Source of the DNA: Methylomonas sp. MK1
Lineage (GTDB): Bacteria; Pseudomonadota; Gammaproteobacteria; Methylococcales; Methylomonadaceae
Direction of reading: 5' to 3'
DNA: 64,000 nucleotides
NCBI RefSeq assembly: GCF_000365425.1
Contig: NZ_AQOV01000001.1
Location: forward strand, 3,162,001-3,226,000
Shown here: in pieces, positions 8,192-19,905 of the stretch
How positions within the stretch are numbered: the stretch's first letter is position 1
Layout: every line of letters starts with the position of its first letter
The notes under the pieces: model-generated
Databases searched by the model: none
The model's input: only the letters and a program-made list of their open reading frames with translations
What the model was told of the DNA's origin: nothing
Made by a program: the position numbers and the translations under genes

Positions 8192-8368
8192 CATTGTCAT
8201 TTATATTGTTCTTCCCGTCAATTTCACGTTCAAATTTAAAAACCATCATTGGCTGATGATACCAAGAACAACTGTCGGATCTCGCAATTCAAGAAGCGAA
8301 TAAACAGGGTTATCCAACAAGGCATTCCGCTTTGCAAAAGCCCAGCAAAAAGCAAAAGCAACCCTGCG

Positions 8369-9142
8369 CTATTTCATCCGCTGACTAAATCTTTCGCATT
8401 CATCCTGATGCTTGGGCTTCCAGGCCTCTATCAACTTCTGGGCGTCATCCCGTTGACGGTCGGTCAATTGCGCAACAATGTCTTGTTGATTCTTGGTTAA
8501 TTCGGCGTCAGTTGGTTCGTATTTAACGGCCAGCGTGTTCCATTTGTATGCTTGCAATAGGTCGCGGCGCACATTTTGCCCGTCAAGATATAGGGCCGCA
8601 GCCTTGGCATAGCTTTTAATGATGCCGTGCTCAGCCGTATTGATAGTCCACTGAGATATTTCCAGCTCGTCTTGCGGGGCGTACAGGCCTTCGTCATAAA
8701 GCTTCAATAGTTCTGCTTGCGCATCGCTACTCCCTCTTGCCGCTGCTTGCCGATACCAATAGACCGCTTCGTCAAAATTTTGGGTCGCTATAGCGCTGGC
8801 TTCATGTTGCAAGGCGCTAGCTAGCATGCCCATCACGCAAATTCCATCTTCTCCCGCCGTGGCTTTTATCATCCAGCTCTTACCCAACTCAATATCTTTC
8901 GGGATGGGCGGATGATCGTTAACACGCGGTAGTCCGTGAATATAAGATATACCCAACATCACCTGCGCCAGATCATCGCCGTGACTTGCCGCCAGTTCCA
9001 GTTCGCTAATGAACAGCGCGTTATCTTCCTTTATCTCTGTTAGATAAGCCGGTTTTTGCGGCTTAGCGGGTTCGGCGCCGATTGCAGCTATGGCAAACAG
9101 GGTACAAACGGACATCAAAGTGATCGTAAGGCGGCGTTTCAT
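8369..9142 (-). CDS. Sel1/TPR-like repeat periplasmic protein
   Basis: 257 residues from ATG at 9142 (MKRRLTITLMSVCTLF); a TTG two codons earlier is less likely. A signal peptide is clear (cleavage after about AIAAIGA). The mature part carries Sel1-like helical repeats, seen in 'VMLGISYIHGLPRVNDHPPI', 'YWYRQAAARGSSDAQAELLK' and 'KSYAKAAALYLDGQNVRRDL'. Such repeats make protein-binding scaffolds in the periplasm or outer membrane. It stands alone between the hic operon and the RAYT gene. The partner is unknown. Confidence 0.75.
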   Translation of the reverse strand: MKRRLTITLMSVCTLFAIAAIGAEPAKPQKPAYLTEIKEDNALFISELELAASHGDDLAQVMLGISYIHGLPRVNDHPPIPKDIELGKSWMIKATAGEDGICVMGMLASALQHEASAIATQNFDEAVYWYRQAAARGSSDAQAELLKLYDEGLYAPQDELEISQWTINTAEHGIIKSYAKAAALYLDGQNVRRDLLQAYKWNTLAVKYEPTDAELTKNQQDIVAQLTDRQRDDAQKLIEAWKPKHQDECERFSQRMK

Positions 9143-9368
9143 CGGCAAGGGTTTTTGGGGCAGTCAATGAGTATTGCCGGATATAATATTTATAACGTGG
9201 ATAGCTGTTCAACTCTATGTATCCATATTGAGGGAATCGGTTTACCAAGTTTCGGAACCTGTCAGAACACAGATTCTGTTGGTATTGAAAGGTTTGAAAA
9301 ACTCATATCGCCCGGCAACCGACCAGATCAATGCGCTCAAATCCATTGCCATTGTTCTTTATTGCAAA

Positions 9369-9866
9369 TCATAAAAAATGCACAGCCAATGCAGATGCGG
9401 GGTTTGCCGACGACCAACGCCAATGCTCCGGTTTATCGACATAGCCTTTACGCACCGGGTTTTCCTGCAGGTAATTGAGTTTTTGCAGATAGAAAACCGG
9501 ATTTTCGATTTTCTTGGGTGCATTGGTATCGCGCCAGAATCGGTATTTGCCGTCATCACCAACAAATAAAGCCAACACCTTTGGCTCGTGGTTTTCGATG
9601 TTTGCCTTGAGTTGCTTGGAGGTATGGCGTTTGAAGTCTCTCAAAAATCCGGCGACATCTGGCGAGCTAACAATCAGGTGAATGTGATTAAGCATGAACA
9701 CATAACCATTGAGCTTTAAGGCTTTGTGCTCCTGACAATAACGCAGCGAATCAGCCAATATTTGCCAGCGGTTAAAGCGATCGAATAGGTAATACCAGCG
9801 TTCGACCGTTAATGTAACGAAATAAGTGCCTTCATTTAGCTGGGCCGAGACGCGTCGAGATGGCAT
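9369..9866 (-). CDS. REP-associated tyrosine transposase (RAYT)
   Basis: 165 residues. RAYTs are single-domain Y1/HUH nucleases related to IS200 transposases and are credited with spreading REP palindromes. The family marks are visible: 'TYFVTLTVERWYYLF' near the start, the HUH pair 'LNHIHLIV' at about 60-67, and the C-terminal 'YLQENPVRKGYVDKPEHWRWSSA', whose tyrosines include the likely catalytic one. AGGA lies before the ATG. Directly upstream lie two tandem palindrome units (9911-10110) and a GTAG-headed REP (10173-10203), the expected neighbourhood. The gene appears intact. Confidence 0.9.
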   Translation of the reverse strand: MPSRRVSAQLNEGTYFVTLTVERWYYLFDRFNRWQILADSLRYCQEHKALKLNGYVFMLNHIHLIVSSPDVAGFLRDFKRHTSKQLKANIENHEPKVLALFVGDDGKYRFWRDTNAPKKIENPVFYLQKLNYLQENPVRKGYVDKPEHWRWSSANPASALAVHFL

Positions 9867-9910
9867 GCCGGTTCCTATGGGCTTGAGTCCGATTAGGTTA
9901 GATCAAATTC

Positions 9911-10110
9911 TTCGCCGGGCGGATTATTTAATCCGCTCGTAACGTTTTGCCTTGCCTTTGCATTGGATTGAAACGTTTGAGACGGGGTGCATACCCCGTC
10001 CCGCTCACTTCTTCGCCGGGCGGATTATTTAATCCGCTCGTAACGTTTTGCCTTACCTTTGCGTTGGATTGAAACGTTTGAGACGGGGTGCATACCCCGT
10101 CCCGCTCACG
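9911..10110. repeat. Tandem duplication of a 101-bp unit with two palindromes
   Basis: The unit starting at 9911 recurs at 10012 with only a few substitutions. Each unit contains GCGGATTA-TT-TAATCCGC and, about 50 bases on, GACGGGGT-GCAT-ACCCCGTC, both perfect inverted repeats. It lies just upstream of the RAYT gene. Any open frame across it is only the repeat read twice. Confidence 0.85.
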
Positions 10111-10172
10111 ATACCTCGCCGTAATCCAAACCCGGATTACGTAACTCGCACATAACTCGTCGTACTCCCAAT

Positions 10173-10203
10173 CCCGGATTACGCTGCGCTTCATCCAGGC
10201 TAC
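10173..10203 (-). repeat. GTAG-headed REP element
   Basis: Read on the minus strand from 10203 it starts GTAGCCTGGAT and closes with AATCCGGG at 10173, the classical REP design of a GTAG tetranucleotide followed by an imperfect hairpin. A related palindrome, GTAATCC...GGATTAC, lies at about 10121-10140. From 10200 to 10247 follow degenerate repeats of CTACTTGC/CCACTTG. Confidence 0.7.
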
Positions 10204-10280
10204 TTGCTACTTGCCACTTGCAGGCTACTTGCTTGCTACCACTTGGGCCTGAAAATCAATAGTGGTTTAAAGGGCGCTTA

Positions 10281-12596
10281 CTAATATGCACCGTGAGAAG
10301 CAAACGTTGAGTCGATAAAATTAAGTATCCAACCCCAAACACCTCGATACCTTAATGGGTTGGGTAATACTTGATGTTTTCTAATCATGCATTGCCCAAT
10401 TACATTCCTAACAGCCCCTTGGCACACCAAACCATAATGGCTAATAGCGTAATACCCAATATGTCCTTGTGTTTTTGAGTTCACACATTGTTCATCTACA
10501 TCTGGGATTACTGTGCAGTTACCTTTTCGTGGACCATGATTCATCCAGCCGACAGAGCTCCCTATTCCTAACCAAGTTGGCTCTCCATCATCTGAACCCA
10601 TTCCTACCGACCCTTTTTGAGTCCTGACAAACCAATGAGCACCATCTTGACACATTTCAACTGCAAGCCCCCTTGGATCAGTTTCTGTAATCGGACTTGA
10701 AGATATATAGCTATATACGAGAGTATCCCCACCCCCAAACCCAATAGGATCCTTACTAACCCACCGCCCAATCACCGCATCATAATCCCGCGCCCCAAAC
10801 CTCACCAACCCGGTATCCCTATCATACAATCCCCCCGCAAACCCAAACGGCTGGAACCCTGGATTGGTGTCCTTAATCACCCGGCCAAACTCGTCAAACT
10901 CCATTTCCTGGGCTACGGTATTGCTGGCAATATCCACCACCACCCTTGGACTACCCAGATGATCCTTGATCAGCCTATAGGTAACGCCGCCCTTGATCAT
11001 GTAATCCGGCACGTTGACGCCGGTGGCATAGACAAAGCGGCTGACGACGTTGCCGCTGCCATCCAGCTCGGCAATCGGCTGTAACTGGCCTTGCCAAAGG
11101 AAGGCTTGGGTCAAGTTGCCGTTGACTTTCTTGCCGATGCGGCGATTCTGGCCGTCGGTGAGGTAGTCGATTTGGCCGCCGCTCGGCAACATCACTTTTT
11201 TCAGGTTGCCCAACACGTCGTAATCGTATTGGGTGACCGCCGCGCCGGCGGTTTTGGTTTTCAGCTCGCCGTTGTCGGTATAGCTGTAACTGGCACCGTT
11301 GTAAGTCAGCAAGCGGTCTTGCGCATCGTAGGTGCCGGTTTGAGTGACCGCGCCGCTGGTGCGACTCAAGCGGTTGCCGTTGTCATCGTAGCTGTAGCTG
11401 GCCTGGACGGTGTTGTTTTTCTTCACTTCCACTAAGCGGCCAGCCGTATCGTAGCCGTAGTCGTAGGTGTTGAGTACGCCGTTTTTGGTTTCCTGCTTCT
11501 GCGTGATGCGGCCCAGTTTGTCGCGGCTATAGGCCAGTTTCAAATGCGAGAAGGTGGCGTATTTGGCTTCGTAAGCGGACAATTCGCCGAAACCGCTGTA
11601 GCTGTAGGCTTCGGTCAGGCTGCCAAGAGCGGTGCCGGTCAGTAAACCGTTTTGGGCATTGCGGCTCAAGGTCAGGTTGCCGGCCTTGGTTAGCAGATCG
11701 TCGTTGTCGTAGACATAGGCAATCGGATTGGCGCCGTTGAGGCTGACCGAGGTGACGCGAAAACTGTTGTCGAAGGCGTAGCCGACGCTACCGTTCACGC
11801 TGCCTCGCCAGCCAATTTGGGTCAACAACGCACCGTTATAGCCATAGCTCAATGAAGCATCCGGCGCATCGATAGTAGTCAGTTTGCCGGTGACATTGTC
11901 GTAAGCGTAACTGGCCAGAGTTTGATTGGCCGGTTGCAAGGCCAACGATGACACTCGGCCGGCGCTGTCGCGGTTGAGTTCCAGACTCAAACCGTCCGGA
12001 CGGGTCACCGAAGTGAGCGCTTTGTCTTTATCGTAGCTGTAGACGGTGTTTCCGCCGCCACTGACCAAGGGCGGTTGATAATCCGCCGTTTGATCGACCG
12101 CCGTGTAGTTAAACACATGGGCCGGCTGGCCTGGCGGTGTCAGCGAGGTGAGATTGCCGTTGGCATCATAGCCATACAGAACCTGCCGGCCATCGGGCAA
12201 GGTCTGGGTGGTGACGCGACCGGCCTGATCGTAGGCAAATTGCACTTGCCGACCAATCGGATCGAGTACGCTGGCCAGATAGCCTTGCGGGTTGTAGCTA
12301 TAGCTGAGCGTGCGTTGATCGACACCGCTACCCTGACTGACACTGGCCAAGCGGCCCTGGGCATCGTAACTGGCGTTGCTGGCCAGGATGCCGGTGACTT
12401 GCGACTGGATGACCCGGCCCAGGGCGTCGGTCAGCGCGGTGGCTTTGCGGTTGGCCGGGCTGGTGGCTGTCACCGTTTTAGTGGCAACGTCGTAAACACT
12501 GGTCGAAGTTCTACCGTTCAGGGTGGCGGTTTCGGTGAGTTTGGTGAGGCTTAAAGGATCGCCGGTGGTCGCCAGAACTGCCGTCCGGCTGGCCAA
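10281..12596 (-). pseudogene. 5'-truncated Rhs/YD-repeat protein with C-terminal tip
   Basis: 771 codons without a proper start: the first possible initiator is a TTG directly behind an in-frame TAA, so the signal and N-terminal part of a normal Rhs protein (1,300 residues or more) are missing. About 20 YD repeats are readable (for example YDAQGRLASVSQG, YDANGNLTSLTPPG). The conserved Rhs core end follows: 'FGARDYDAVIGRWVSKDPIG' and 'DPRGL'. Behind it is a variable tip of about 130 residues with five cysteines (starting VEMCQDGAHWF), more AT-rich than the core. Tips are usually toxins, but I do not recognise this one, and no immunity gene is evident downstream, where only repeats lie. It may be a displaced Rhs fragment. 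Confidence 0.75.
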
Positions 12597-13110
12597 ACGT
12601 TTATATTTCTTGGCTTTCCTAATTCCTAGAAAAATTGGTAACCGTTGAAAATGCTGGTTGCATCCCCAGTATCCGACAGAACGCCGTATTGACTACAGGA
12701 CTGAAAAGATTGACGCGGAAAGTTTAGCCCAATTAATTCGCATTGCGTTAGACGCAAAGCTGGATCATGAGTGCTAATTTCCGGCAGTGACCGGCATAAA
12801 ATGTGGATTAGCGGTAGGTATAGGGGGCGGGTGTGGAAAACGGCGTCTAAGTTCTGCCAAATCACAGCAAAGGAGCGTTTAAATTTTCCGCCAGTTAACA
12901 ACTATGTTGTTGATATTATTGCACACGCTATTTTTTTGCTGGAAATCTCGGCGCTCATTAATGGCAAATATTGGAAGCCGTTTACAACCTACGGCCAAAA
13001 TCAGGCGACAATGCGCCGGTTACCTTCAGGTCAGCTACTTGATGAGTATTTCCTTACCAGATAAACTCGAACTTCCCAGCTAAAACCGAAGTTGATATTC
13101 GAAGTAGGTC
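12597..13110. other. Intergenic region between Rhs fragment and Gabija pair
   Basis: 514 bases without a convincing gene. On the plus strand a short frame ends at 12775-12777 with ...AESLAQLIRIALDAKLDHEC and looks like the tail of a lost protein, of unknown family. CCGG repeats around 12780-12795 give a small palindrome. Nothing else was found. Confidence 0.4.
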
Positions 13111-14844
13111 TTACGTCGCGATAAGAAGCTCCTCGACGTTATCGCTTCCAAATAGGTGATTTACTGCTTCAAGGGCAGGGCTAGGTAAAGTCTGCGTGGC
13201 AAGTACAGCAAGGCGTGTCATAGGTCGGGATATAGATACGTAAAATAGGTTGCGAGCCCGATAATACCCCTTCGTGTTCTTGCTATTCAAAGCCTTTGTC
13301 TTTGTTAGCTCTAGTAGCTGTGGCCAGTTGTAATGATTCCAGCCACCTCCAAGTACGACGAGAACGTTCTCGAACTCAGCGCCTTTAACGCTATGCTGCG
13401 TGGCAAAGGAGGTCTGCTTCTCTATGAACTTAACCACCTCGATCACCTCTCTATAGGGAATGTCCCGTAGCTTGCTATATCGTTTAAGTGCAGACGCTTC
13501 ATCTGGTATGGGGCCGCCATCCAATGCTTTAAGCTCTTCGTCGCGTCGCATCAAACGATCCGGTGGCGACGGACGCTTGGTTGTTTTCAAGTGATCGATG
13601 ACTTGTCCAATCGTGCCTTCTGTACGCAGCTTCTGTAGGGCATCCATATCGCGACGCCAATTGGCTTTGTCCTCATGTTGGGTAATCGCTGGGCCGGATC
13701 CAAACGCCCTGAACATATCTCCGTAGCGAGAAGAAGCATAAGCAGCACACATGGGTTCAACGATTTCCGCAAAGAACTTGATCGCCGGGTCCTCTTTCTT
13801 TGTAAAGAGATCCTTATGTTTGCTAAATACCTCTGCAATAGTTGGGTAACCAAGTTCCTCAGCTAAAACATTGTGGGTCAGCATGAGCACCTTTGTCTTG
13901 TTCATATCCCACCCTTCGGTTTGCAGCCGCTGCATCAAAGATTCCCGAGTACTTCGCGCCAAGTCAGGTAACAGGTCCTCCTTTGAGTGTGTGTCATTGG
14001 TTCGTCCCCCTTTGTAGGCGTTGGTGTGAAAAAACCTGGCTTCACCCTTTGCATCGGGGTCATGAACGGCCTGATATAGTTCTGGGCGTAGTTTGTTCAG
14101 AACATCTACTACGGCAGGCACTGACCGAAAGTTTGAGCCTTTTGCGATTTCCTTGATGGGGTATTCTGCAAGTTCGAATTCACTTCGATAGATGGTTTGC
14201 CAGTGGTCCCCAAAAAGGCCAACCAGTGGGCCAGTAGCTGGTCTCAAGAAATTCTCTGTTATCGCCTCCATGAATTGACGATGGGTATCCTGATACTCGT
14301 CGATAAAGATCACAGGAAACTGCTGGCTCAAGATTCGTCGAAACTTTTCCTGATTCAGAAACTTGGACATAATCTCTGGAATATCATCGTGACTTAGCGT
14401 GATTCTGTCTGTATCGATGCCGAAGAAGCCTAAGTCGTAATCCACAATCTTTTTACCGACGCCTCCGCCTTGCTCGACTTTCTCCTTTCGATCATCCATT
14501 TCTGCCACGAGGTCACGTAGTGCCTTTTGAAACTGACGTAGAAATGCCCAAGAGAAACCATGAATGGTATCAACAAAAATGGCGGGATGGTCCTCAATTT
14601 CCTGTGCAATCTCGTTTCTGGCAACCTCTGTGTAGGTGATGCAGGCAACCTTTTGCCCTGCTTGAACCAAGGCGGGGCCACGCTCTGCGATCAATCGCTT
14701 TAGCGCGGCAACCAAAGAATACGTTTTCCCCGCACCTGCACCGGCTTCAAGTCGAAAGCTTTGGCCTGCATCAAGGGCCTCATTAATCCGCCTCTGAGCC
14801 TCCTTTGCGGCAACAAGCGCTGGATTGTCGGCTAGTCCATTCAT
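13111..14844 (-). CDS. gajB: UvrD/Rep-like helicase, GajB of a Gabija-type system
   Basis: 577 residues of superfamily 1 helicase. Walker A GAGAGKT at 35-41, Walker B IDEYQD at 181-186, motif III GDHWQTIY, motif IV 'SNFRSVPAVVDVLN', motif V 'QHSVKGAEFENVLVV' and motif VI 'NLFYVSISRP' are all present. In Gabija, GajB acts with the OLD-type nuclease GajA: it senses DNA ends or single strands and enhances phage DNA damage. The start overlaps the gajA stop by 4 bases (ATGA), so the pair is coupled. The length is somewhat above the reference GajB. A housekeeping UvrD would be longer and would not stand next to an OLD gene. Confidence 0.85.
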   Translation of the reverse strand: MNGLADNPALVAAKEAQRRINEALDAGQSFRLEAGAGAGKTYSLVAALKRLIAERGPALVQAGQKVACITYTEVARNEIAQEIEDHPAIFVDTIHGFSWAFLRQFQKALRDLVAEMDDRKEKVEQGGGVGKKIVDYDLGFFGIDTDRITLSHDDIPEIMSKFLNQEKFRRILSQQFPVIFIDEYQDTHRQFMEAITENFLRPATGPLVGLFGDHWQTIYRSEFELAEYPIKEIAKGSNFRSVPAVVDVLNKLRPELYQAVHDPDAKGEARFFHTNAYKGGRTNDTHSKEDLLPDLARSTRESLMQRLQTEGWDMNKTKVLMLTHNVLAEELGYPTIAEVFSKHKDLFTKKEDPAIKFFAEIVEPMCAAYASSRYGDMFRAFGSGPAITQHEDKANWRRDMDALQKLRTEGTIGQVIDHLKTTKRPSPPDRLMRRDEELKALDGGPIPDEASALKRYSKLRDIPYREVIEVVKFIEKQTSFATQHSVKGAEFENVLVVLGGGWNHYNWPQLLELTKTKALNSKNTKGYYRARNLFYVSISRPMTRLAVLATQTLPSPALEAVNHLFGSDNVEELLIAT

Positions 14845-16919
14845 ACCGCCTCCTCATTGGTTGGTGCTTCCAGATTTTCTAAAAGCGGCGCTGCCGGAGG
14901 TTTGGAAAGCCATTCAAGGCCTTCCCTGATATAGCGGGGGACAGTCCATTCCTTTTCGCGAATCGCGAATCGCAAAGCCGTATCTGCTTTTGCAAGTCCC
15001 TTCGCGATCTCCCAGGCCTCAGTGGCCTCATCCTGCTCCTTTGGCCATTCAAATCGACCAGGGTTTGCGAGGACTAGCGCATCTTCATAACTGCGCGCGC
15101 ACGCGTCTGTCCCGGATGTTTCTGGAATCTGATAGGCAATACGACGGTAGCCGCTTTGCTTCTCTTCAGGAGTTTTGGCTACAAGCTCGACAGGCGTGAT
15201 TTGCCAGTCATCATTGTCTTCTGGTCGGAACCATTTTTTGATGGCAGCACTCGATGTCCGCAGGCCTTCAGCGACCGGGCATTTTTCCCAAGTGGTAATC
15301 ATCTTTCCTTTCTTATTTAACTTTTTCACTTCTTTCGTGGAATCCAAGTCTGTTACGACCAAGGTCTTGAGTTCAAGAAAGTCGAGCAGTGGATAGAAGA
15401 TGTGTGCGTGTGCTCCTCCAACCTCAACACAGGTAACATACTGTCTTGCCAGCTTATTTTTTTCATCGAGTGACTTATCTACAAGTTCGCACAGACGCGG
15501 CATCAGCAGTCGTTCCGTGGTTCCCTCTACCATGATCGCTTTGTCGGCAAAGTAGAGGTCACACTTGGTCAAGGTCATGTACTGGTGCAAGAAGTCTTGA
15601 TCGTCGGATAATATGCTGGCCATCCCCTTCTTGAAATCCTTGACCTTGGTCTGCCGCATGCTCGTCTTGTCCTGCGACTCATTCAGGAAATACCGTACCG
15701 CCTCAAACGATGCAGCGTTCGCAACATGCGGCGAATGCGTCGTAATGACAAATTGCACTTTCCACGCAGGCTCATCGGGGTAATTAGCAGACAACTTGTC
15801 AATAGCCGTGTTCAATTGGTTAATAAAAACTTCCTGCATTTGAGGATGCAGGTGGGCCTCCGGCTCTTCGATAAAGATAAGGTGTGTGACAGGGCGGGTT
15901 GCTTTTGCACGGTATGTCTTGTGGAAGCTCTCAAGCTGCAAAAGCATGTAGATCAAGTTACGGGTACCTAAGCCGTTATAGCCCTCTGGTAGATGCACCC
16001 CATCTGTACTCGTGTAGAACACTTTAGTGTGGTCTGAAAGTAGCGCCTCTACATTTAATGAGGTTTCTGGCCGAAGCTCGGTGTCGTTAAGGCTTGGAAA
16101 ACCCAACACTTCCATGGTCGGAAGCAGCTTTTTCAGCATCTCATCAAAATCCTTTTGAACATCTCGTTCAATGTTTTCGACTGATGACTTCAGCTTGGCG
16201 GCTAGGTCTTGATCGGCTACTGCTGCCGTTGGAGTTTTAGCTGTTTTGAAGAGAGTGCCGAGCAATTTTCCAATAACATCCGCGTCGCCGTGCCTTGCAT
16301 GATCGAGAGTCCGCTGTGCGCGAACAAAGTTGCATCGAACCAAGGCTGCTAGTGTAGCGGCCCCCTCAAAATTGCGTCGGTTAGTACTGTCCGTTGGATC
16401 AATGGCGCAAACGTGAATGCTGTACGCTTCAGTTAGTGTTTCACGTAGCGAGCGCAGGAAATGTGTATTTGGATCGATTCCCTCAACGGCAGGCGGGACA
16501 TCAAGCAGGGTATGGAGTGTTGCCAAGGTCGGTCCGTACTCGATGCGCACAATGGCTTTGGTGGATGCAACATCCAAGTCGATGACAAACGGAGCTAGCG
16601 GTCCCAGGCTCGAGGCCGCGCTGTCATAGGCAAAGGTTAAGGTTAGGACGATTTTCGGAAGCGCAGCAAGTATTTCCTCAGGACTCGCTTGCTTTTCTCT
16701 TAATGCCTTGGCATCGAAAAATTTGCTGCGCGATGCGCTCGAGAAGTCTTCCAATCGAAAACGCGCCCCCGTTTCGCCGATAAAGCGATCGAATACGTCG
16801 GTGAATGAGGTCTTACCGCTGTTATTGCGACCCACGATCACTGTGGAATTGGGCTCCAACATAATTTCGACATCCTGTAGAAGTCGAAATCCCTCTACCC
16901 TAACTTTCTCAATTTGCAT
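14841..16919 (-). CDS. gajA: OLD-family ATPase/TOPRIM nuclease, GajA of a Gabija-type system
   Basis: 692 residues. The N-terminal ABC/SMC-like ATPase has Walker A GRNNSGKTS at 30-38 and Walker B with 'FIEEPEAHLHP' at about 349-359, followed by a His switch (TTHSPH). The C-terminal TOPRIM nuclease has its glutamate in MVEGTTE (E465) and the DxD in VTDLDS (524-526). This is a class 2 OLD protein, the kind paired with a UvrD-like helicase. GajA nicks or cuts phage DNA when nucleotide levels fall. A strong AGGAG lies 5 bases before the ATG. The upstream 460 bases carry the presumed promoter. The assignment to Gabija rests on domain pairing, not on a database match. Confidence 0.87.
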   Translation of the reverse strand: MQIEKVRVEGFRLLQDVEIMLEPNSTVIVGRNNSGKTSFTDVFDRFIGETGARFRLEDFSSASRSKFFDAKALREKQASPEEILAALPKIVLTLTFAYDSAASSLGPLAPFVIDLDVASTKAIVRIEYGPTLATLHTLLDVPPAVEGIDPNTHFLRSLRETLTEAYSIHVCAIDPTDSTNRRNFEGAATLAALVRCNFVRAQRTLDHARHGDADVIGKLLGTLFKTAKTPTAAVADQDLAAKLKSSVENIERDVQKDFDEMLKKLLPTMEVLGFPSLNDTELRPETSLNVEALLSDHTKVFYTSTDGVHLPEGYNGLGTRNLIYMLLQLESFHKTYRAKATRPVTHLIFIEEPEAHLHPQMQEVFINQLNTAIDKLSANYPDEPAWKVQFVITTHSPHVANAASFEAVRYFLNESQDKTSMRQTKVKDFKKGMASILSDDQDFLHQYMTLTKCDLYFADKAIMVEGTTERLLMPRLCELVDKSLDEKNKLARQYVTCVEVGGAHAHIFYPLLDFLELKTLVVTDLDSTKEVKKLNKKGKMITTWEKCPVAEGLRTSSAAIKKWFRPEDNDDWQITPVELVAKTPEEKQSGYRRIAYQIPETSGTDACARSYEDALVLANPGRFEWPKEQDEATEAWEIAKGLAKADTALRFAIREKEWTVPRYIREGLEWLSKPPAAPLLENLEAPTNEEAV

Positions 16920-17192
16920 CCTTTCTCCTATGGTTGGGTCAAATAATGACTAAAACATTCAAGCTTATCAAGCTGGTCATCTTAGATAGCAGACTTCGAG
17001 GCATTCGGTAGTGTTCGTTTGTTTCGAAGGCTTCTGCGGCCCTTTGAGCGTCAGATAACTGACAATTCTCAGGCAAAAATGTCAACGAGTACAAATGTTA
17101 GCAAAAGCCGAGGAGATGTCGGTGGCTAGTTGGTCCGTATGGCTGCCGTCGAAGCAATGAAGTATGGATGCAGTTAAGGGTCGATAACGATC

Positions 17193-17370
17193 ATGAACCA
17201 TCAACGCTATAAACACATCAAAGTAGGCCGCAACTGGCTGGTCAATGACGCCAGCACAGTTGCATACATGCCTCTCATTTAGGTTCTAAGAACCAAATCC
17301 ACTCGGATTTTTTCAATATTTGTGTCACTAGTTTTTCACTAATTTGGCACACTTTTCACTAATTGTGGCA
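17193..17370. other. Gap between Gabija and gyrB, with end-like repeats
   Basis: The gap 16920-17379 (460 bases) has no clear gene. A 29-codon plus-strand frame (17193-17282, MNHQRYKHIKVGRNWLVNDA...) is too short to assign. At 17333-17349 and 17353-17370 lies a repeat sharing TTTTCACTAATT followed by TTGGCA or GTGGCA, with a weaker partial copy from 17322. Closely spaced directly repeated sites such as these are seen at transposon ends. They finish 10 bases before the gyrB stop, so this may be the inner border of the island. Confidence 0.4.
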
Positions 17371-17379
17371 TCCGACAAG

Positions 17380-19830
<2,451 letters not shown>

Positions 19831-19889
19831 TCATATCGCACATGAAGCCGTTGTATCGTGTGTGATGGGAGTTGTTAATTTTTATTATT

Positions 19890-19905
19890 TGTTCCACGTG
19901 AAACA
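19890..19905. promoter_or_regulatory. parS site, perfect consensus
   Basis: The 16-mer TGTTCCACGTGAAACA matches the conserved ParB-binding palindrome exactly. It lies in the recF-gyrB gap, close to the presumed origin, as expected for chromosomal parS. Confidence 0.93.

Noticed and set aside
9911..10110. Possible CRISPR array
   Set aside because: Only two units of 101 bases, no short regular repeats with unique spacers, and no cas genes in the window.
9928..10194. Open frame with an internal protein repeat upstream of the RAYT gene
   Set aside because: It is only the 101-bp tandem DNA repeat read twice through its palindromes; no ribosome binding site or family.
12771..13064. 97-codon plus-strand frame between Rhs and Gabija
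   Set aside because: No ribosome binding site, no family resemblance, and low-complexity composition.
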